Positions 34,142 through 38,007 of a DNA stretch of 38,007 nucleotides are shown here, one piece after another. Origin of the DNA: an uncultured Pseudomonadota bacterium (lineage in GTDB: Bacteria; Pseudomonadota; Zetaproteobacteria; Mariprofundales; Mariprofundaceae); assembly GCA_913055645.1 (NCBI GenBank), contig CAJXLC010000021.1:1-38007 (forward strand). Reading direction: 5' to 3'. The notes beneath the pieces were generated by a model, which had not been told where the DNA came from, did no database searches, and saw nothing but the letters and a program-made list of their open reading frames with translations. The position numbers and the translations under genes were made by a program. Positions within the stretch are counted from its first letter, which is position 1; every line of letters starts with the position of its first letter.

Positions 34142-34840
34142 CTAACTCCATAGATAACGCACTCCGAATTCAAATACCCCATATGACATGAGAAGCCAGC
34201 TGATATCGTTCAAGTGACTATCAGCAAGCTGTTGTTGTTCTACTAAGTCTGTGGTTTTAGGTTTATCCCATGCATTCCATATATATTTCGCACATCTATG
34301 AGAATCTTTTTCCACCACAATGATTAATTCTGTTATATAATTCGCCAACTTTTTCACTTTTTTAGGCTCTAAACACCATGTTCTATAGGTTCGCCGCACC
34401 AACACAGGTACACGCCGTAGCATCACTGGCATAAGACGTAAGTAAGGTGTGAGATAATGCTGCAAAATATCTATATGTGCTATGGCTTGAAGCCACACAT
34501 GCATGGGCAATAAACGAGCTAGCAACAGCGCGCAAACAAACATTTCACACAACTTTAAACTTAAATAAAAGCCCAACATTAGACCTTCATAACTTACGGG
34601 TAATGCAAATCCAATCCAAATAATTTCACCAGGCGTGAATAATACATGAAAAATCATAATCGGGATAAGAAGCCAACGTAAAATTCGCCAACTTTTAACC
34701 CAATTATGCCAAACTTTGTAAATATTTTCTTCCAGCATCCACATCAGCAGAATAAATAAAAATAAGTGTGCCAAGGACCAAACCCATGTATGCTTTGTAA
34801 GCACAACTGCGATTAATAAACCAGCAAGCAACCACCTCAT
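34142..34840 (-). CDS. CbiQ/EcfT-like integral membrane protein
   Basis: This 232-residue protein has about five hydrophobic segments in the first 130 residues (LLAGLLIAVVLTK; LAHLFLFILLMWML; RWLLIPIMIFHVLFTPGEIIW; LMLGFYLSLKLCEMFVCALLLARLLP). A basic region follows (LRLMPVMLRRVPVLVRRTYRTW). The pattern, including L-L-x-P-I-x-x-x-x-x-x-F-T-P-G-E and the arginine-rich cytoplasmic loop, recalls the T component (CbiQ/EcfT) of energy-coupling-factor transporters. No ATPase or substrate-binding S component is adjacent, so transport is not shown. It lies between fimV and truA. An AGG precedes the ATG by about 8 bases. Confidence 0.6.
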   Translation of the reverse strand: MRWLLAGLLIAVVLTKHTWVWSLAHLFLFILLMWMLEENIYKVWHNWVKSWRILRWLLIPIMIFHVLFTPGEIIWIGFALPVSYEGLMLGFYLSLKLCEMFVCALLLARLLPMHVWLQAIAHIDILQHYLTPYLRLMPVMLRRVPVLVRRTYRTWCLEPKKVKKLANYITELIIVVEKDSHRCAKYIWNAWDKPKTTDLVEQQQLADSHLNDISWLLMSYGVFEFGVRYLWS

Positions 34841-34866
34841 ATAGAAAACCTACCACATAGCCCTTA

Positions 34867-34901
34867 AACAAAAAGAAAATGGGCAGTTAAACTGCCCATT
34901 T
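34867..34901 (-). terminator. Intrinsic terminator behind fimV
   Basis: A perfect 11-bp stem (34877-34887 with 34891-34901) with a 3-base loop. Read on the minus strand, it is followed by TTCTTTTT. It lies 38 bases after the fimV stop, so fimV is probably transcribed separately from the next two genes. Confidence 0.9.
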
Positions 34902-34938
34902 CCCATTTCAAACATGGTTCCACAATCACTTCAGAACA

Positions 34939-37900
34939 TTATTTTTTATCTTTATCGTCACTAGAAAAATCTTCCAAATCACTTAAAAGATTATCTAGCT
35001 CTAAATCTGCATCAAAATCATCTTTTTCTTGATCTCCAGATTCAGATTCATCCTCGTCAACTGGCTCTAAAGAAACATCTAACTCCTCTTCTTTAACACC
35101 CAAGTCCATCAATGTTGATTGAATAGTGCTGGTAAAATCATCGATATCTCCATCATCAGGGGCAGCATCCAAATCCACATCTACATCATCCAAGCTAAAT
35201 GACATGCTGGACAACTCATCATCAAGAGTACTGCTAGAGTCTTCTTGCACATCATCCGATGAAGTTTCATCATCTTCCAAGGTGGACAAATCAATATCAA
35301 GACCCTCTTCCAGGTTTGTCTCATTCAAGTCTACAATTGCTTCATCCGAAGTAATGTCCGCTTCAGCGGGCACATCATGATCAGCCCCACTTTCTCCACC
35401 AATATCTTCACCAGCTGTAATCACAGACGTATCTTTTGACCAATCCATCACAACTGTACTATCTAAGTCAGTTTCTTCCAAAGAAGAGGCTACACTTGCT
35501 TCTTTATTATCTGGCACGTCTAAATCAGGCATTTCCAAATCAGATAGATTTAAATTATCCAAACTGTCACCCAAATTCATTGGTTCTTCAACCACTTCCT
35601 CAACATCTATAGTGTCTTCAGTAAGTACTTCTTTCTCTGCAACATCAAGTCCATCATCTGCACTGTCATTCGAGTCGACTATCTCAGAAGAATCTTCAGC
35701 AGCGTTCTCAGTTGCCATCTCACTTAATAATTTCCCACTATCTTCTGCCTTGATATCCACATCGCTGTCAGAAGACCAGTCAAGATCACCCAAATCAAGG
35801 CTATCTTCCATTTCAGCGGCACTATTATCAGATTCAGTAGAGAGCTCATCACTATCTAAATCAGGCAAATCAACGTCACCTATATCAAGCGAGTCATCTG
35901 CTTGCTGCGCCTCTTCATCAGCAGTATCGCTCGCTAACTCCTGTAAGGATTCATCGTTATCCAAATCAGGTAAATCAATATCCGTCATATCAAGCGAACT
36001 ATCTGCTTGTAATGTCTCTTCATCAGCAGAGCTGCTCGTCAATTCTTCTAAAGTCGTTGGTGGCATGGTATCATCTAAATTTACCTCATCTTCACCTGCC
36101 GTCCCAGCTTCCAAAGCATCAAAAGCAGTTGTAAATGTTGCCAAAGCATCGCCAGTCAAAACAGAGCGTGCAGTCGTAGCTGCTTCTTCAACACCTGACT
36201 GATCACCTCGTGCATGCCGGATTTGAGCCAATTTTACATGCGCATCTTTATTATCAGCTCGCAAACGTAATGCCATGCTAACTTGCTTTTCAGCTTCATC
36301 TTCCATGCCATAACGCATATATACATCAGCTTCACTCAAGTAATCAACATTAGGATCAGGCTCTTCCTCAGCTTCAGTGAAAGCTTCCATTTCAGATGTA
36401 TCTTCATCCGTCAACTCAGGAATTGTCTCTATTAAAGGTGCTTGCAGATCATCTGCACTTGCCATTAATGTCGCTTCTAAATCTACTGGCTCTACATCAA
36501 CCTCTTCAACTTCTGGAGATTCAGCAATATTCGCTTCTTCAACGTCAGGCATTTCCGCGTCTGCTACTTCAACATCAATCTCTTCAACTTCTTCTACAGG
36601 TGGTTCCATCATGCTTTGAGCATCTTCTTGATAATCCACTGGGTGACTACGCTGACCACGCAATGCATATGCAAGGTAACCAGCAATCATAGCCAACAAG
36701 GCCACAATCCCAATCAAAATCCAAGTCATCAAGCCCATGCCCTGGCTACCACCTTGCTGCATAGAAGCTTGTTTACGTGCTTTTTCTAATTCGCCAGCCT
36801 GACGCGCTAATTGTAATTCAAGTTTTTTGATGCGAGCATTAGATGCTGCCAAACCTTCCGCAGCCGTTGGCTGAGCGGCCAGCTTAGCCATTTTCGCTTC
36901 CATATCCTTCAAACGCTGTTGCAGACTATCATTTTCTTGGCGAAGGGCTGTTTCTACCTCATTATTTTGAGACTTTTTTCCAGTAGTTGAAGCTGTTTTT
37001 TCAACGCCATCTGTAACCATACCTGTTTCTAACGCAGGATTTGATGGTGTAGAGCTTTCATTATCTTGAGCTATAGGCTTAGAAGCAACACCGCTGGCAG
37101 TCTCACCCATACGAACATGTTTGCCATAACGATTTTTCTGTGCTTCTTGTACTCTCGCATATTTTGCTTGCTTGGTAAGCTCTTTCCACTTCGCATTATG
37201 CTCTTTCAATAAACTTACAGCCTGAGAGCGAGTAATATGCTCAACTTCTTGCGCGCTCGGCACATTCAAATATGTACCTGCCTTGATAAGATTAACATTT
37301 TCTTTATCAAATTTAGTCTTATTTTTCTCAAACAAAGCCATCATAACTTGCTGGCGACTATAACGAGCATCTACACGCAAACGATCTGCCACAGTGGAAA
37401 TAGTGTCACCATACACCATTGGTCCGTACTTTTCCGTTCTTGCCCAGCCATCATAAGCCTTAAAACTTGATTGCGTTGCTTTTGATTGTGTTGCTTGTGC
37501 TACCTTTTCTTCAACAGGGGCAGCTTCCAACATGGGGTTGGTCGAAATGTCTTCCACCCTTTTTACAGGTAAAACTTTTTCTTTTGAAGTGTTGGGATTT
37601 GCCGCACGCGGCAAATCCAAAAATACAGAAAATTTCTTAAAATGCGTTGCATGACCATAACGCACCTTGAGTATGAGATTCAGAAACGGAGCTTGCACCG
37701 CACTCATTGATGTCAATTCAACACGGTTTCCTCGGCTATCACTTTTTACATCGGTACGAATAGCCCCGACCTCTGAATCACGAAATACCTCTAAAATCTG
37801 ATAATCAGCAGGCGATGCCAATTCTACAAAAACACTAGAGATAGCCTCACCTTCATCAAGTCCTAAAGGAACTTCGGCATAGAAAGGTTCACCTAGGTGG

Positions 37901-38004
37901 CTGGCAACATCCACCTTGCCCAAAGATGCAGCTTGGACCACACCTGACAATCCAAAAATCGAAAGCGCTATAGCGCAAAAAACATGCATGACACAACGAC
38001 ACAT
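34939..38004 (-). CDS. fimV: FimV-like polar/peptidoglycan-binding membrane protein
   Basis: FimV proteins are polar hubs for type IV pilus assembly and twitching. This one has 1021 residues from an ATG three bases from the window edge; an even earlier start cannot be excluded. A signal peptide (cleavage near VQA, residue 25) precedes the FimV N-terminal domain (SLGKVDVASHLGEPFYAEVPL, to about 130). A LysM-like peptidoglycan-binding part lies at about 183-255 and a coiled coil at about 350-415. A single membrane segment (about 424-445, MTWILIGIVALLAMIAGYLAYAL) is followed by a TPR-like stretch at about 558-600 (YMRYGMEDEAEKQVSMALRLRADNKDAHVKLAQIRHARGD). The last 380 residues are very acidic, with imperfect repeats of the type DSLDIGDVDLPDLD. 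The usual C-terminal FimV/TPR motif is thus in the middle. Confidence 0.9.
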   Translation of the reverse strand: MCRCVMHVFCAIALSIFGLSGVVQAASLGKVDVASHLGEPFYAEVPLGLDEGEAISSVFVELASPADYQILEVFRDSEVGAIRTDVKSDSRGNRVELTSMSAVQAPFLNLILKVRYGHATHFKKFSVFLDLPRAANPNTSKEKVLPVKRVEDISTNPMLEAAPVEEKVAQATQSKATQSSFKAYDGWARTEKYGPMVYGDTISTVADRLRVDARYSRQQVMMALFEKNKTKFDKENVNLIKAGTYLNVPSAQEVEHITRSQAVSLLKEHNAKWKELTKQAKYARVQEAQKNRYGKHVRMGETASGVASKPIAQDNESSTPSNPALETGMVTDGVEKTASTTGKKSQNNEVETALRQENDSLQQRLKDMEAKMAKLAAQPTAAEGLAASNARIKKLELQLARQAGELEKARKQASMQQGGSQGMGLMTWILIGIVALLAMIAGYLAYALRGQRSHPVDYQEDAQSMMEPPVEEVEEIDVEVADAEMPDVEEANIAESPEVEEVDVEPVDLEATLMASADDLQAPLIETIPELTDEDTSEMEAFTEAEEEPDPNVDYLSEADVYMRYGMEDEAEKQVSMALRLRADNKDAHVKLAQIRHARGDQSGVEEAATTARSVLTGDALATFTTAFDALEAGTAGEDEVNLDDTMPPTTLEELTSSSADEETLQADSSLDMTDIDLPDLDNDESLQELASDTADEEAQQADDSLDIGDVDLPDLDSDELSTESDNSAAEMEDSLDLGDLDWSSDSDVDIKAEDSGKLLSEMATENAAEDSSEIVDSNDSADDGLDVAEKEVLTEDTIDVEEVVEEPMNLGDSLDNLNLSDLEMPDLDVPDNKEASVASSLEETDLDSTVVMDWSKDTSVITAGEDIGGESGADHDVPAEADITSDEAIVDLNETNLEEGLDIDLSTLEDDETSSDDVQEDSSSTLDDELSSMSFSLDDVDVDLDAAPDDGDIDDFTSTIQSTLMDLGVKEEELDVSLEPVDEDESESGDQEKDDFDADLELDNLLSDLEDFSSDDKDKK

Positions 38005-38007
38005 GCG

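Noticed and set aside
35612-36202. A 196-codon serine-rich open frame on the plus strand inside fimV
   Set aside because: It is the complement of the acidic repeats: GAT/GAA/TCA-type codons read backwards give Ser, Ile and Phe codons. It has no ribosome site and no independent support.

Overview
The window is a densely coded stretch of a Gram-negative, proteobacterial chromosome. Outer-membrane and periplasmic functions appear throughout: LptG, a TolC-type channel with an RND pump, HflK/HflC, a SPOR protein, FimV and two secreted c-type cytochromes. The two cytochromes, the GatCAB amidotransferase, a PurF with iron-sulfur ligands and the overall gene mix suggest a marine, possibly iron-oxidising lineage such as the Zetaproteobacteria. 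That placement is an inference from gene content; no rRNA or other decisive marker is present. No rRNA, tRNA, CRISPR array, prophage or intact insertion sequence was seen.

Layout. Positions 1-98 hold the first 32 codons of aspS (minus), divergent from ung. A plus-strand run follows: ung, radA, cvpA-purF and gatC-gatA-gatB, closed by a strong bidirectional terminator at 7931-7964. A small secreted cytochrome c (minus) is divergent from purB (plus). After purB lies a 127-bp element with near-perfect inverted ends that supplies the stop codon of an orphan DppC-type ABC permease. That permease, an MBL-fold hydrolase and an HDOD protein form a minus-strand cluster, divergent from an ECF-type sigma factor and its small zinc-binding anti-sigma candidate. 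Next come argS, a SPOR protein and an AmgK-like sugar kinase as a tight minus-strand operon, then mutM. A protein with two cyclic-nucleotide-binding-like domains is convergent with a minus-strand operon of DUF4124-cytochrome c, an unknown acidic protein and a HAD phosphatase.

efp, a TolC-family gene and an RND pump gene form a translationally coupled plus-strand operon with ATGA overlaps and no adaptor (MFP) gene. Immediately behind it, at 26536-26867, is the most unusual element of the window. It is a 173-bp tandem duplication in which each unit has an AT-rich promoter-like block, a small hairpin, a 10-bp hairpin with a large pyrimidine-only (CCCTCC-type) loop, and an intrinsic terminator. 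Substitutions between the copies preserve base pairing. I interpret it as a pair of sibling small RNAs with anti-Shine-Dalgarno-like loops. hflK-hflC-DUF2065 (minus) converge on this pair.

The right part holds lptG, suhB (minus), a hybrid sensor kinase, truA, an EcfT/CbiQ-like membrane protein and fimV (minus). FimV has an uncommon layout, with a TPR-like segment in the middle followed by about 380 strongly acidic residues.

Functionally most of the window is housekeeping: nucleotide biosynthesis and repair, tRNA charging and modification, translation, envelope biogenesis and proteolysis control. The accessory interest lies in the tandem sRNA pair, the sigma/anti-sigma-HDOD-MBL-permease cluster, the cytochrome operon and the adaptor-less efflux operon.
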